From the NCBI GenBank assembly GCA_029059935.1, contig JAIDUZ010000054.1:1-63108 (forward strand): a DNA stretch of 63,108 nucleotides. The letters are read 5' to 3'. Shown one piece after another: positions 43,592-52,470 of the stretch. Source of the stretch: Alistipes sp. (GTDB lineage Bacteria > Bacteroidota > Bacteroidia > Bacteroidales > Rikenellaceae). Position 1 is the first letter of the stretch. Every line of letters begins with the position of its first letter. Below the pieces are notes generated by a model. That model made no database searches. It had not been told where the DNA came from and saw only the letters and a list, made by a program, of their open reading frames with translations. The position numbers were made by a program, and so were the translations under genes.

Positions 43592-45823
43592 ATGAGCGAA
43601 ATCTACACCGTCATCGTCGGTATCCTGGCCGTTCTGGCCGTCTCCGGTCTTTTCGTCGGCGTGACCAACGACGCAGTGAACTTCCTCAATTCGGCCCTCG
43701 GTTCGAAAGCCGCCTCGATGCGCACCATCCTGCTGGTGGCGTCGGTGGGCATCGTCATCGGCGTGGTGACGTCGAGCGGCATGATGGAAGTGGCCCGCAG
43801 CGGCATGTTCAACCCCGGACTCTTCACCTTCCACGAGGTCATGATGCTCTACCTGGGCGTCATGTTCGCCAACGTCATCCTGCTGGGACTCTACAATTCG
43901 TGGGGGCTCCCCACGTCGACCACCGTGTCGCTGATTTTCTGCCTGCTGGGCTCGGCCGTCGCCGTCTCGGTCTTCAAGATTTCGAACGACCCTGCCGTCG
44001 GTGCCGCCGCCCTGGGCGACTACATCAATTCGTCGCGCGCCATGGGCGTCGTGTCGGCCATCCTCTTGTCGGTGGTCATTGCCTTTTCGTGCGGTTCGGT
44101 CGTGATGTACCTCTCGCGGCTCATCTTTTCGTTCCGCTATACCAAGCTCTTCCGGCACTACGGGGCGTTGTGGTGCGGCATCTCGCTCACGGCGGTGGTC
44201 TATTTCGCCGTATTCAAGGGGTTGAAATCGCTGCTCGCAGGATATGCTTTCGTGCAGTTGGTCGAGGAGCATCTGCCCGTGGCGCTCGCCGTCTGCTGGG
44301 TCGTCTGTTCGCTGCTGCTCTTCTTCATCCAGTGCTTCAAGGTCAACATCCTGCGCATCACCATCTTGTCGGGCGTCTTCGCCTTGTCGCTGGCGTTCGC
44401 CGGCAACGACCTGGTGAACTTCATCGGCGTGCCGGTGGCAGGCTTCGACGCCTACTCCTTCGCCCGGGCTTCGGGCAACCCGCAGATGCTCATGGAGCCC
44501 CTGGCCGAGAACGTGCCGGCCAACCTCTCCATCCTGCTGGCCGCCGGCGCCGTGATGATCGTGGCGCTGTGGGCTTCGAAGGAGGCTATTCTGCGCGTCA
44601 CGAAGACCGAGCTTTCGCTCTCCACGCAGGGCGACGACGGGCAGGAGCAGTATACCTCGTCGGTCTTCTCGCGTACGTTGGTGCGCATCGCTCTGAACAT
44701 CAACAACGGCATCGAGCGCGTCGTGCCGGCCAAGATACGCGAGGCCGTCGGCCGACGCTTCGAGTACGAGGACGTCGAGCACAGCGGCGCTCCCTACGAC
44801 ATGATTCGCGCCACGGTCAATCTCACCACGTCGGCTCTGCTGATTTCGCTGGCCACGTCGCTCAAACTGCCGCTCTCGACCACCTACGTCTGCTTCATGG
44901 TGGCCATGGGTTCGTCGCTCGCCGACCGCGCCTGGGGCCGCGAGAGCGCCGTCTACCGCATTTCGGGCGTCATGACCGTGGTGGCGGGGTGGTTCGTGAC
45001 CGCGTTGGGCGGTTTCCTGATTTCGCTCATCGTGGGCCTGGTGCTCATCTACGGCGGCACGGTGGCCACCGTCGTCGTGACGGTGCTCTGCGGCTGGATA
45101 CTCTTCCAGAGCCGTTTCTCCAAGAAGGCGCGGGCGCGAAACGCCGGCGAGGAGGAGCCGAACAACGAGTCCCGCAGCGACATCATCGCGGCACTGGGCG
45201 AGGAGGTGGGCCGCACGATGGAGTGCGCGACGAAGATTTACGACCGCACGCTCATCGCCGTGCTGAAGGAGAACCGCAAGGTCCTGCGCGACATGGTCAA
45301 GGAGTCCAACGACCTCTTCTACCAGTCGCGCGACCGCAAGTACGCCCTGCTGCCCACGCTCAAGCGATTGCAGAGCGGCGACGTCAACACGGCGCACTAC
45401 TATGTGCAGATGGTCGACTATCTCAACGAGATGACCAAGGCCCTGGTACACATCACGCGCCCGGCGTTCGAGCACATCGACAACAACCACGAGGGACTCT
45501 CCGTCGAGCAGACGCGCGATCTGATGGCCATCAACGACGATGTGGAGTCCATCTACCGCCGCATCAACATGATGTTGCGCGACGGCGATTTCACCGACAT
45601 CGAACTGGTGCTCTCGCTGCGCGACCAGCTCTTCGAGTCGATCGCCGAGGCCATCAAGTCGGAGCTCACGCGCATCAACGAAGCCAAGTCCAACACCAAG
45701 GCTTCGATGCTCTATCTGACCATTCTGACCGAGACCAAGAACATGGTGCTCCAGTCGCGCAACCTGCTCAAATCGCAGCAGTATTTCCTCAAACACCGCA
45801 GCGAAAAGAAATGGATCAAGTAA
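43592..45823 (+). CDS. PiT-family inorganic phosphate transporter with PhoU-like C-terminus
   Basis: The 743-residue protein has a membrane domain (residues 1 to about 510) with the two inverted PiT repeats: GVTNDAVNFLNSALGSKAAS near residue 28 and LPLSTTYVCFMVAMGSSLAD near 428. About the last 220 residues are soluble and helical (DMVKESNDLFYQSRDRKYAL), resembling PhoU, a fusion common in Bacteroidetes. It should import phosphate with a cation across the inner membrane, with the helical tail modulating transport. It has its own promoter and ends 1 nt before a repeat element. Confidence 0.92.
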   Translation: MSEIYTVIVGILAVLAVSGLFVGVTNDAVNFLNSALGSKAASMRTILLVASVGIVIGVVTSSGMMEVARSGMFNPGLFTFHEVMMLYLGVMFANVILLGLYNSWGLPTSTTVSLIFCLLGSAVAVSVFKISNDPAVGAAALGDYINSSRAMGVVSAILLSVVIAFSCGSVVMYLSRLIFSFRYTKLFRHYGALWCGISLTAVVYFAVFKGLKSLLAGYAFVQLVEEHLPVALAVCWVVCSLLLFFIQCFKVNILRITILSGVFALSLAFAGNDLVNFIGVPVAGFDAYSFARASGNPQMLMEPLAENVPANLSILLAAGAVMIVALWASKEAILRVTKTELSLSTQGDDGQEQYTSSVFSRTLVRIALNINNGIERVVPAKIREAVGRRFEYEDVEHSGAPYDMIRATVNLTTSALLISLATSLKLPLSTTYVCFMVAMGSSLADRAWGRESAVYRISGVMTVVAGWFVTALGGFLISLIVGLVLIYGGTVATVVVTVLCGWILFQSRFSKKARARNAGEEEPNNESRSDIIAALGEEVGRTMECATKIYDRTLIAVLKENRKVLRDMVKESNDLFYQSRDRKYALLPTLKRLQSGDVNTAHYYVQMVDYLNEMTKALVHITRPAFEHIDNNHEGLSVEQTRDLMAINDDVESIYRRINMMLRDGDFTDIELVLSLRDQLFESIAEAIKSELTRINEAKSNTKASMLYLTILTETKNMVLQSRNLLKSQQYFLKHRSEKKWIK

Positions 45824-45824
45824 T

Positions 45825-46124
45825 AAGGTGAAAGGTTAAAGGGGAAAAGCGAAAGGTTTTATGCTTGTTCGGAAATATACCCCTCAGCCGTTTTTCGCGG
45901 CTCTCGGAGCCGCGCGGGCCGCAGCCTCCCCGGCGCGGAGGCCCGCCTTGTTCAGAGCGGGAGTAAATTATGCGTGCCCCGCAGGCTGCGCCGCCGATAG
46001 AAATCGCAGACAAGCATACATGTTTTCGATAGTCTGAACACCGAGCCCGATCTCGGTCGGACCGAGACGGGAAAGACAACATACGAATAAAAGTTTTTTG
46101 CAACCGCTTTTTACCTTTCACCTT
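45825..46124. repeat. 300-bp element with 16-bp terminal inverted repeats
   Basis: The left end at 45825-45840 (AAGGTGAAAGGTTAAA) and the right end at 46109-46124 (TTTTACCTTTCACCTT) are inverted repeats matching in 15 of 16 positions. The interior has no gene but several GC-rich dyads and a GCGGGCCGCAGCC segment related to other repeats in this window. It starts 1 nt after the Pit stop codon and ends 14 nt before the DUF4924 start, so it fills the whole intergenic gap. Confidence 0.6.
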
Positions 46125-46138
46125 TCACTTCCGATAAA

Positions 46139-46699
46139 GTGGACATAGCACAGACCAAGCGGCGGGAGAACATCGCCGAATACATTCTCTATCTGTGGCA
46201 GGTCGAGGACCTGCTGCGGGCGTTGCAGTTCAGCCCCGAGGCCATCTATTCGCAGTTGATAGCTCCGCGTGCGGAGTTGGGCGAGGAGCAGAAGCCGACG
46301 TTTCTGATGTGGTATCTCGACATCGCGGGGCTTCTGCGGCAGGAGGGCAAGGAGGAGAAGGGCCATCTGGAGCATACGCTCCACCTGATTCAGGACCTCC
46401 ACGACCTGCATCTCCAGTTGCTCAAGCTGCCCGCCGGCGAGCATTACCGCACGACTTTCGCCCGCCTCGAAAGCGAGCTGCCGCGCCTGCGCGCCGTGAT
46501 CGGGAATCCCGGTATGAGCGATACGGAGTTGTGTTTCAGGGCATTGTATGCCGTCATGCTCTACCGCATCAAGGGCCAGGGCGACCGGCCGGCCGTGGCC
46601 GATACCATCGACCTCGTGTCGCCCGTCATCGCCGAGCTGGCCGCCATGCACGGCAAGGTCGAACGCGGCGAAATCGACCTCTACAAGGACAAGGAGTAG
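46139..46699 (+). CDS. DUF4924 family protein
   Basis: This 186-residue protein is cytoplasmic and helical. The N-terminus (IAQTKRRENIAEYILYLWQV) matches the Bacteroidetes-specific DUF4924 family, whose function is unknown. The start is a GTG at 46139; no ATG gives the conserved N-terminus. The 5' region is taken up by the inverted-repeat element, so its promoter must lie within that element or further upstream. Confidence 0.85.
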   Translation: MDIAQTKRRENIAEYILYLWQVEDLLRALQFSPEAIYSQLIAPRAELGEEQKPTFLMWYLDIAGLLRQEGKEEKGHLEHTLHLIQDLHDLHLQLLKLPAGEHYRTTFARLESELPRLRAVIGNPGMSDTELCFRALYAVMLYRIKGQGDRPAVADTIDLVSPVIAELAAMHGKVERGEIDLYKDKE

Positions 46700-46997
46700 C
46701 CGGGAGGGCTGCATATGAATATTCCGCTGTTCCGACATGGTTTCGGAGCAGCGGAATTTCGTATGTCTGTCCGCCCGAATACCTTTTTTGCGGTTCTCGG
46801 AGTCGTGCGGGCTGCCTTTCCCGGCGGAGGTCCGCCCCGTTAAGAATGGGGCTATTTTGCACGCCCCGCAGGCTTCGTCCCGTTGAGAGGGGGGGGGCAA
46901 ATTTCGCATGTTCCGGCCTGTTAGGAACCCCGGTTTCGCAGATTTTTCGCGCCGCCGCAGGAATCCGTGCGAACCCGCACACACTCGGTATATCCTA
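46700..46997. repeat. Repeat-rich intergenic region
   Basis: No gene is seen. The stretch has CGTGCGGGC-type segments, a hairpin with GCCCCGTT and ATGGGGC near 46834-46852, and a nine-G run at 46889-46897. The same motifs occur in the inserts of composites A and C. Confidence 0.5.
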
Positions 46998-47025
46998 CAA
47001 AAAAAGGCCGGCTGAAAAGCCGGCC
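46998..47025 (-). terminator. Terminator of rpmH
   Basis: GGCCGGCT and AGCCGGCC form an 8-bp GC stem with a GAAA loop, and the minus strand runs into seven T. Confidence 0.85.
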
Positions 47026-47046
47026 GTCTCTTCCCGCAGCAGCGGA

Positions 47047-47214
47047 TTAAGCGTACTTGAACGTCGATTCGTCCGATACGGTCAGCTTCTTGCGACCCTT
47101 GGCACGACGTGCCGCCAGCACTTTGCGACCGTTGGCCGTAGCCATGCGGGCACGGAAGCCGTGCTTGTTGATCCGCTTGCGGCGCGAGGGCTGGTAAGTT
47201 CTCTTCATTGCCAT
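47047..47214 (-). CDS. rpmH: 50S ribosomal protein L34
   Basis: This 55-residue basic protein reads [19 protein letters not shown] onward, with the L34 signature [20 protein letters not shown] and the tail [20 protein letters not shown]34 is part of the large ribosomal subunit. The start is placed at 47214 (MAMKRT); the ATG at 47208, giving 53 residues, matches Bacteroides L34 equally well. It is a single gene with its own promoter and terminator. Confidence 0.97.
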   Translation of the reverse strand: MAMKRTYQPSRRKRINKHGFRARMATANGRKVLAARRAKGRKKLTVSDESTFKYA

Positions 47215-47268
47215 AGCTATCTTGTTTTTATCGTTTCGTTATCGTTCCGATGATACTTTTTCGGATTG

Positions 47269-47298
47269 CAAAAGTACAATAAAAAAGCGATTCGCAAA
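47269..47298 (-). promoter_or_regulatory. Promoter of rpmH
   Basis: On the minus strand TTTG (47298-47295) and TACTTTTG (47276-47269) are spaced by 18 nt. Transcription starts about 45-50 nt before the start codon. Confidence 0.6.
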
Positions 47299-47348
47299 AA
47301 TTTTTCGGGAAAATATTTCGAAAGGTCCGGAAAAACCCCGAATCTCAT

Positions 47349-47356
47349 TATCTTTG
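47349..47356 (+). promoter_or_regulatory. -7 element of the murA promoter
   Basis: TATCTTTG matches TAnnTTTG. It gives a leader of about 110 nt before the ATG at 47473. No clear -33 element is seen. Confidence 0.45.
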
Positions 47357-47472
47357 TAGAACCGATTCCGTGCCGGATTCCCTCCTTCGCAGGGCAGGGG
47401 CACCGTCGCGGCCGTCGTGTGCGGGTCCGGCACGGGTCCGCAGGGAGAAGGGAGACCCAAACCACGAACGAT

Positions 47473-48783
47473 ATGGCAATTTTCAAGGTCGAAGGCGGAC
47501 ATCGCCTCAGCGGAAGCATCACGCCCCAGGGCGCCAAGAACGAAGCGTTGCAGATCATCTGCGCCACCTTGCTCACTTCCGAGCGCGTCACGGTGCACAA
47601 CGTGCCGCAGATTCTCGACGTCATGCAGCTCATCGAGCTGCTGCGGCGCATGGGCGTCGAAATCGAGCGCATCGCCGAAGGCTCCTACACGTTCCGGGCC
47701 CGCGACATCGACTTCGAATACCTCAAAAGCGACGATTACCGCCAGCGCTGCACGCGTTTGCGCGGCTCGGTGATGCTCATCGGCCCCATGCTGGCGCGCT
47801 TCGGCATGGGGTACGTGCCCAAGCCCGGCGGCGACAAGATCGGACGCCGGCGGCTCGACACCCACTTCCTGGGATTCCAGAAGCTGGGCGCCAAGTTCGA
47901 CTTCGACATCGCCGAGGAGTTCTTCATGGTCGAGGGCCGCAATCTGAAAGGCACCTATATGTTGCTGGACGAGGCTTCGGTGACCGGCACGGCCAACATC
48001 ATCATGGCCGCCGTCATGGCGCGCGGCACGACGACCATCTACAACGCCGCCTGCGAACCCTACATCCAGCAGCTCTGCCGCATGCTCAACCGCATGGGCG
48101 CCCGCATCTCGGGCATCGCCTCCAACCTGCTGACCATCGAGGGCGTCGACCTGCTGGGCGGCACCAAGCACACGCTGCTGCCCGACATGATCGAGGTGGG
48201 CAGCTTCATCGGCATGGCCGCCATGACGCGTTCGGAGCTGACCATCAAGGAGGTCTCCTACGACAACCTGGGCATCATTCCCGCGCAGTTCCGCCGTTTG
48301 GGCATTCAGCTCGAACAGCAGGGCGACGACATCCATATTCCGCAGCAGGACCATTACAGCATCGACACTTTCATGGACGGTTCCATCATGACCATCGCCG
48401 ACGCTCCCTGGCCGGGGCTGACGCCCGACCTGCTGTCGATTTTCCTCGTCGTGGCCACGCAGGCCAAGGGTTCGGTGCTGATTCATCAGAAGATGTTCGA
48501 AAGCCGTCTCTTCTTCGTCGACAAGCTCATCGACATGGGCGCTCAGATCATCCTTTGCGACCCCCACCGCGCCACGGTCATCGGCCACGACCACAACATC
48601 CGGCTGCGGGCCACGCGCATGACGTCGCCCGACATCCGCGCGGGCGTGGCGCTGCTCATCGCCGCCATGTCGGCCGAGGGGGTCTCGACGATTCAGAACA
48701 TCGACCAGATCGACCGCGGCTACAAGGAGATCGACACCCGGCTCAACGCCCTGGGCGCCCGCATCACCCGCATCGAAGAGTAG
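47473..48783 (+). CDS. murA: UDP-N-acetylglucosamine 1-carboxyvinyltransferase
   Basis: This 436-residue enzyme catalyses the first committed step of peptidoglycan synthesis, transferring enolpyruvate from PEP to UDP-GlcNAc. It starts MAIFKVEGGHRLSGSITPQG and carries AKNEALQI, LRGSVMLIGPMLARFG and the C-terminal domain through IDRGYKEIDTRL. The active-site loop reads PKPGGDKIG, with Asp121 where most bacteria have the fosfomycin-reactive Cys. Bacteroidetes, mycobacteria and chlamydiae share this change, which predicts intrinsic fosfomycin insensitivity of the target. The start at 47473 fits the conserved N-terminus. The tdk gene follows after 77 nt. Confidence 0.96.
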   Translation: MAIFKVEGGHRLSGSITPQGAKNEALQIICATLLTSERVTVHNVPQILDVMQLIELLRRMGVEIERIAEGSYTFRARDIDFEYLKSDDYRQRCTRLRGSVMLIGPMLARFGMGYVPKPGGDKIGRRRLDTHFLGFQKLGAKFDFDIAEEFFMVEGRNLKGTYMLLDEASVTGTANIIMAAVMARGTTTIYNAACEPYIQQLCRMLNRMGARISGIASNLLTIEGVDLLGGTKHTLLPDMIEVGSFIGMAAMTRSELTIKEVSYDNLGIIPAQFRRLGIQLEQQGDDIHIPQQDHYSIDTFMDGSIMTIADAPWPGLTPDLLSIFLVVATQAKGSVLIHQKMFESRLFFVDKLIDMGAQIILCDPHRATVIGHDHNIRLRATRMTSPDIRAGVALLIAAMSAEGVSTIQNIDQIDRGYKEIDTRLNALGARITRIEE

Positions 48784-48860
48784 CGCCGCCCGGGCGGGCA
48801 GTTGCAGGGTCCGCGCAGCGCCGTCTTTAACCTTTCATTTTCAATTTTCACTTTCTCCGA

Positions 48861-49445
48861 ATGTTTCTGGAAAATGCCAGCCGCAAGGGCTGGATCGAAG
48901 TGGTCTGCGGCTCGATGTTTTCGGGCAAGACCGAAGAGCTCATCCGCCGCCTCAAACGGGCGCAGTTCGCCCACCAGCGGGTCGAGATATTCAAACCCCG
49001 CATCGACGTGCGCTACTCCGAGGAGGAGGTCGTCTCGCACGACGCCAACGCCATCCGCTCCACGCCGGTCGATTCGCCGCAGAACATCCTGCTCATGTCG
49101 GCCGAGGTCGACGTGGTGGGTATCGACGAGGCGCAGTTCTTCGACGAGAGCATTGTCGACGTCTGCCGGCAGTTGGCCGACAGCGGCGTGCGGGTCATCG
49201 TGGCGGGTCTCGACATGGACTATACGGGCAAGCCTTTCGGACCGATGCCGGCGTTGATGGCCACGGCCGAATATGTCACCAAGGTGCACGCCATCTGCGT
49301 GCGCTGCGGCAACCTGGCCCACCATTCCCACCGGCTCACGAGCGACGACAAACAGGTGATGCTCGGAGCGCAGGATACCTACGAGCCCATCTGCCGCCAC
49401 TGCTTCAAGGAACTCGTGCGCGAGAAGACCGAGAAGAAAGAGTAG
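48861..49445 (+). CDS. tdk: Thymidine kinase, type II
   Basis: This 194-residue enzyme phosphorylates thymidine for salvage. The P-loop GSMFSGKT is at residues 17-24 and the catalytic DEAQFF at 89-94 with E90 as base. A zinc site is formed by C146, C149, C178 and C181 (ICVRCGN and PICRHCF). The length is normal for the TK1-like family. It is preceded by a T/C-rich leader resembling those ahead of other genes in this window and probably shares transcription with murA. Confidence 0.95.
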   Translation: MFLENASRKGWIEVVCGSMFSGKTEELIRRLKRAQFAHQRVEIFKPRIDVRYSEEEVVSHDANAIRSTPVDSPQNILLMSAEVDVVGIDEAQFFDESIVDVCRQLADSGVRVIVAGLDMDYTGKPFGPMPALMATAEYVTKVHAICVRCGNLAHHSHRLTSDDKQVMLGAQDTYEPICRHCFKELVREKTEKKE

Positions 49446-49560
49446 GCCGCCGGCAGGAAGCCGGGCCGGCTGTTGTTCAGTCGAAAGATCCCGCGAGGAG
49501 GGGCCTTTTTCTCTTTCCGCCATAGTCCGCCGCACCTCTGCTCCGCTCGACGGCTCAATG

Positions 49561-49596
49561 AAAAATCCCGGAGAACCATAAGGGTTCTCCGGGATT
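49561..49596. terminator. Terminator between tdk and the EF-G paralogue
   Basis: AATCCCGGAGAACC and GGTTCTCCGGGATT form a perfect stem around a short loop. The A run on the left supplies the T tract for the minus-strand EF-G-like gene. Confidence 0.85.
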
Positions 49597-49630
49597 CGCT
49601 TTGCCGGGTTTTGGCCGGGCAGGCCGGGGC

Positions 49631-51787
49631 CTACTCTTCGTCGGTGTCGGTGTAGGCTTTGAGCAGTTTTTCCTGCACGTCGGCGGGCACCTGTTCGTAG
49701 CTGGCGAACTTCATGGTGTAGGTCGCCGAACCCGACGTGAGCGACGACAGGGTGGTCGAGTAGCGGTACAGTTCGGCCAGAGGCACGGCGGCGTTCAGCC
49801 GGTCGAATCCCTTGTCCGACTCCATGCCCATAATCATGGCGCGGCGGTTCTGCAGGTCGCTCATCACGGCGCCCATGCAGTCGCTCGGCACCAGCACCTC
49901 CACGTTGTAAATCGGCTCCATGATTTTGGGTCCGGCGTTGCGGAACGCCTCCTTGAAGGCGTTGCGGGCCGCCAGCTTGAACGATATTTCGTTCGAATCC
50001 ACCGGGTGCATCTTGCCGTCGTAAATCACCACGCGGATGTCGCGGGCGTAGGAGCCCGTCAGCGGGCCTTCGTCCATCTTCTCCATGATGCCCTTCAGAA
50101 TCGCCGGCATGAAGCGCGCGTCGATGGCGCCGCCCACGATGGCCGAGTAGAATTGCAGCTTGCCGCCCCACGGCAGGTCGTATTCTTCCTTGGTCTTCAC
50201 GTTGACCACCATGTCGCCCTTGCCCGGCACTTTGTAGTTCTTGGGTTCGGGCATCCCGTCGCAGTAGGGTTCGACAATCATGTGCACCTCACCGAATTGG
50301 CCGGCGCCGCCCGACTGCTTCTTGTGGCGGTAGTCGGCCTGCGCCACCTTGGTGATGGTCTCGCGGTAGGGAATCTTCGGCGCAATGTATTCGTAGGCCA
50401 GTTTGTTCTCGGAGAGGATGCGCGAGCGCAGGATGTTGAGGTGGTGTTCGCCCTGGCCCTGGATGATGGTCTGCTTCAGCTCCTTGGAGTAGTCGACCAG
50501 GATGGTGGGGTCTTCGAATTTGGCGTCGCCCAGAATCTTGCCCAGCTTCTCTTCGTCGGCCTGTTCCTTGCATTTGAGCGCGGCGCGGTAGCGCGGTTCG
50601 GGGAAGACGATGGGTTCCACGGCTACGGACGTGCCGGGCGCGGCCAGCGTGTCGTTGGTGCGCGTACCTTTCAGCTTGACGGTGCAGCCGATGTCGCCGG
50701 CCGAAAGTTCGGTCACCTTGATGCGGTTCTTGCCCGCCACGGCGAAGAGCTGCGACAGCTTCTCCTTGTTGCCCGTGCGGGAGTTCACCAGCTCGGTCCC
50801 TTCGGCGATTTTGCCGCGGATGACACGGAAGTAGGTGATTTCGCCGATGTGCTGCTCGATCTGGCTCTTGAAGACGAACGCCACGGTCGGTGCGTCGGCG
50901 TCGGCCGGAAGTTCTTCGCCTTCGGTCGAGAGGAACGCGGGGGCTTTCAGCGGTCCGGGCGCCACGTTGATGATGAACTCCATGAGTCGTTTGGTGCCGA
51001 TGTCGCGCTTGCCGCTCGTGCAGAAGACCGGCATCACTTCGCGGCGCGACACGCCGATTTTCAGTCCCTGGCGGATGTCGTCCTGCGTGAGGGTCCCTTT
51101 GTCGAAGTAGAGTTCCATCAGCGCTTCGTCGTGTTCGGCGGCCATCTCCACCAGCTCCTTGTTGAGGGCCTGCGCCTTTTCCAGCTCTTCGGCCGGGATG
51201 TCCAGTTCTTCGCGGTGGCCGTCCGTGTCCTTGAAGCGGTACATCTTCATCATCAGCACGTCGATGAACGAGTCGAATCCGGGGCCTTGGTTGACCGGAT
51301 ACTGTACGATGACGGGCTTCACGCGCGAGGCGGCCTTGATCGACTCGAAAGCGGCCTCGAAGTTGGCCTTGTCGTGGTCGAGCTGGTTGATGACGCCGAT
51401 GACGGGCTTTTTCAGCAGCCGGGCGTAGCGGGCCTGTATCTCGCTGCCGACCTCCCAGCCGTTGACGGCACTGTAAAGGAAGACGCCCACGTCGCCGACC
51501 TTGAAGGCCGAGAACAGATTGCCGCAGAAGTCGTCCGAACCCGGGCAGTCGATGATGTTGAGCTTGCGTTCCATGAACTCCGTGAAGAGAATCGTGGAGT
51601 AGATCGAGCGCTTGTATTCGTGTTCGATGTCGGTGTTGTCCGAGAGGGTGTTGTTGGTCTCGATGCTGCCCCGACGGTCGATGACCTGGCCTTCGTAGGC
51701 CATGGCTTCGGCCAGGGTGGTCTTGCCCGTGCCCGGGGCGCCGATCAGCACGATGTTCTTGATCTCTTTGGCTGCATAGTTTTTCAT
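49631..51787 (-). CDS. Elongation factor G paralogue (EF-G2 type) with degenerate GTPase centre
   Basis: This 718-residue protein has the full EF-G domain order and the C-terminal domain IV/V region (EPIYNVEVLVPSDCMGAVMSDLQ). The P-loop GAPGTGKT (16-23) is kept, but switch II reads DCPGSDDF with Ser84 in place of the catalytic His, and the guanine-specificity motif reads NQLDHD (134-139) instead of NKMD. The canonical fusA at 61145 has DTPGHVDF and NKMDR. Bacteroides species are known to carry an EF-G2 that lacks GTPase activity and supports slow translation under starvation; this gene is the likely counterpart. The start MKNYAAKEIK at 51787 is preferred; the frame reads on upstream only through repeat DNA. 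Confidence 0.9.
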   Translation of the reverse strand: MKNYAAKEIKNIVLIGAPGTGKTTLAEAMAYEGQVIDRRGSIETNNTLSDNTDIEHEYKRSIYSTILFTEFMERKLNIIDCPGSDDFCGNLFSAFKVGDVGVFLYSAVNGWEVGSEIQARYARLLKKPVIGVINQLDHDKANFEAAFESIKAASRVKPVIVQYPVNQGPGFDSFIDVLMMKMYRFKDTDGHREELDIPAEELEKAQALNKELVEMAAEHDEALMELYFDKGTLTQDDIRQGLKIGVSRREVMPVFCTSGKRDIGTKRLMEFIINVAPGPLKAPAFLSTEGEELPADADAPTVAFVFKSQIEQHIGEITYFRVIRGKIAEGTELVNSRTGNKEKLSQLFAVAGKNRIKVTELSAGDIGCTVKLKGTRTNDTLAAPGTSVAVEPIVFPEPRYRAALKCKEQADEEKLGKILGDAKFEDPTILVDYSKELKQTIIQGQGEHHLNILRSRILSENKLAYEYIAPKIPYRETITKVAQADYRHKKQSGGAGQFGEVHMIVEPYCDGMPEPKNYKVPGKGDMVVNVKTKEEYDLPWGGKLQFYSAIVGGAIDARFMPAILKGIMEKMDEGPLTGSYARDIRVVIYDGKMHPVDSNEISFKLAARNAFKEAFRNAGPKIMEPIYNVEVLVPSDCMGAVMSDLQNRRAMIMGMESDKGFDRLNAAVPLAELYRYSTTLSSLTSGSATYTMKFASYEQVPADVQEKLLKAYTDTDEE

Positions 51788-51835
51788 ATGGCGTGCGGTT
51801 TTAAGGTTGTCGGTCGGTTGGTGTTTAGCCGAGTA

Positions 51836-51865
51836 TAAATATACGAAATTTTTGACATAAACAAG
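51836..51865 (-). promoter_or_regulatory. Possible promoter of the EF-G paralogue
   Basis: On the minus strand CTTG (51865-51862) and TATATTTA (51843-51836) are spaced by 18 nt, each with one mismatch to consensus. Confidence 0.4.
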
Positions 51866-51951
51866 AAAAAATCGTTCCCGAAGAGACGATTTCGGCATGC
51901 TTGTCCGCAAAAACTTCCGCTTTTCCCCTTCCGCTTCGAAAAACAGCCGTC

Positions 51952-52176
51952 GCAGATGCTGGACGCAGCGCACGGCGCGTGCATGTCCCCGGTTGGCATC
52001 CGTATTGAGCATGTTGACGTTGCCGGAGTTGAAGTTCATCATCCCCGCATAGACGCTGCCCGAAGCAGCCGGGGACGATGACCAGGCGTAGCCGTTCGTG
52101 CCGACGTTCGTCAGGGCTCCCGACGACGTGTTGCGGATGCCCGCAGCAGGGCGGTAAGGCAATCGCTGGAATGAAT
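51952..52176 (-). repeat. Variable lectin-like cassette, copy B
   Basis: On the minus strand it encodes PAAGIRNTSSGALTNVGTNG, then YAWSSS and ARAVRCVQHLR. It has the same fixed and variable positions as copies A and C. The block at its 51952 edge lacks one T relative to the other copies, which shifts the frame after VRCVQ. It sits about 165 nt upstream of the EF-G paralogue on the same strand. Confidence 0.7.
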
Positions 52177-52208
52177 GCACCGAAGAGTCCTGCGGGACTC
52201 TTCGGTGC
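52177..52208. repeat. Intact hairpin site of composite B
   Basis: GCACCGAAGAGTCC at 52177-52190 and GGACTCTTCGGTGC at 52195-52208 form a perfect 14-bp stem with a 4-nt loop. In composites A and C the corresponding place holds an insert of about 720 or 360 bp. Confidence 0.75.
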
Positions 52209-52341
52209 AGACTGGGATGTACAACTGACAGCGGCGCAGGAACAATGGTCGATCGGTCCCGCAACTCGGCGTCAGCGGATTGCTGAATCTGCGCGGCCGC
52301 GCTGGTGCAAGCCGTGGCCTGCGCCATTCCGGGCCGGAGGC
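52209..52341 (-). repeat. Conserved boxes of composite B
   Basis: ACTGGGATGTACAACTGACA (from about 52210) and GCGGATTGCTGAATCT (from about 52275) are shared with the other composites. On the minus strand they read LSVVHPSLH and AAQIQQSADA in one frame that continues through the hairpin into the cassette. Confidence 0.65.
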
Positions 52342-52470
52342 TGTTTTTCGGAGCGAAACGGGGTTGGAGCGGCGCGGGACGGTCCGGTTCGTCCAAGCCG
52401 TCTCTGTTCGTCCAAGCCGTCTCGGTTTGGCCCGGTCCGCCTCGGTTCGCCCCCGCCCCGCCGGTGCGTG

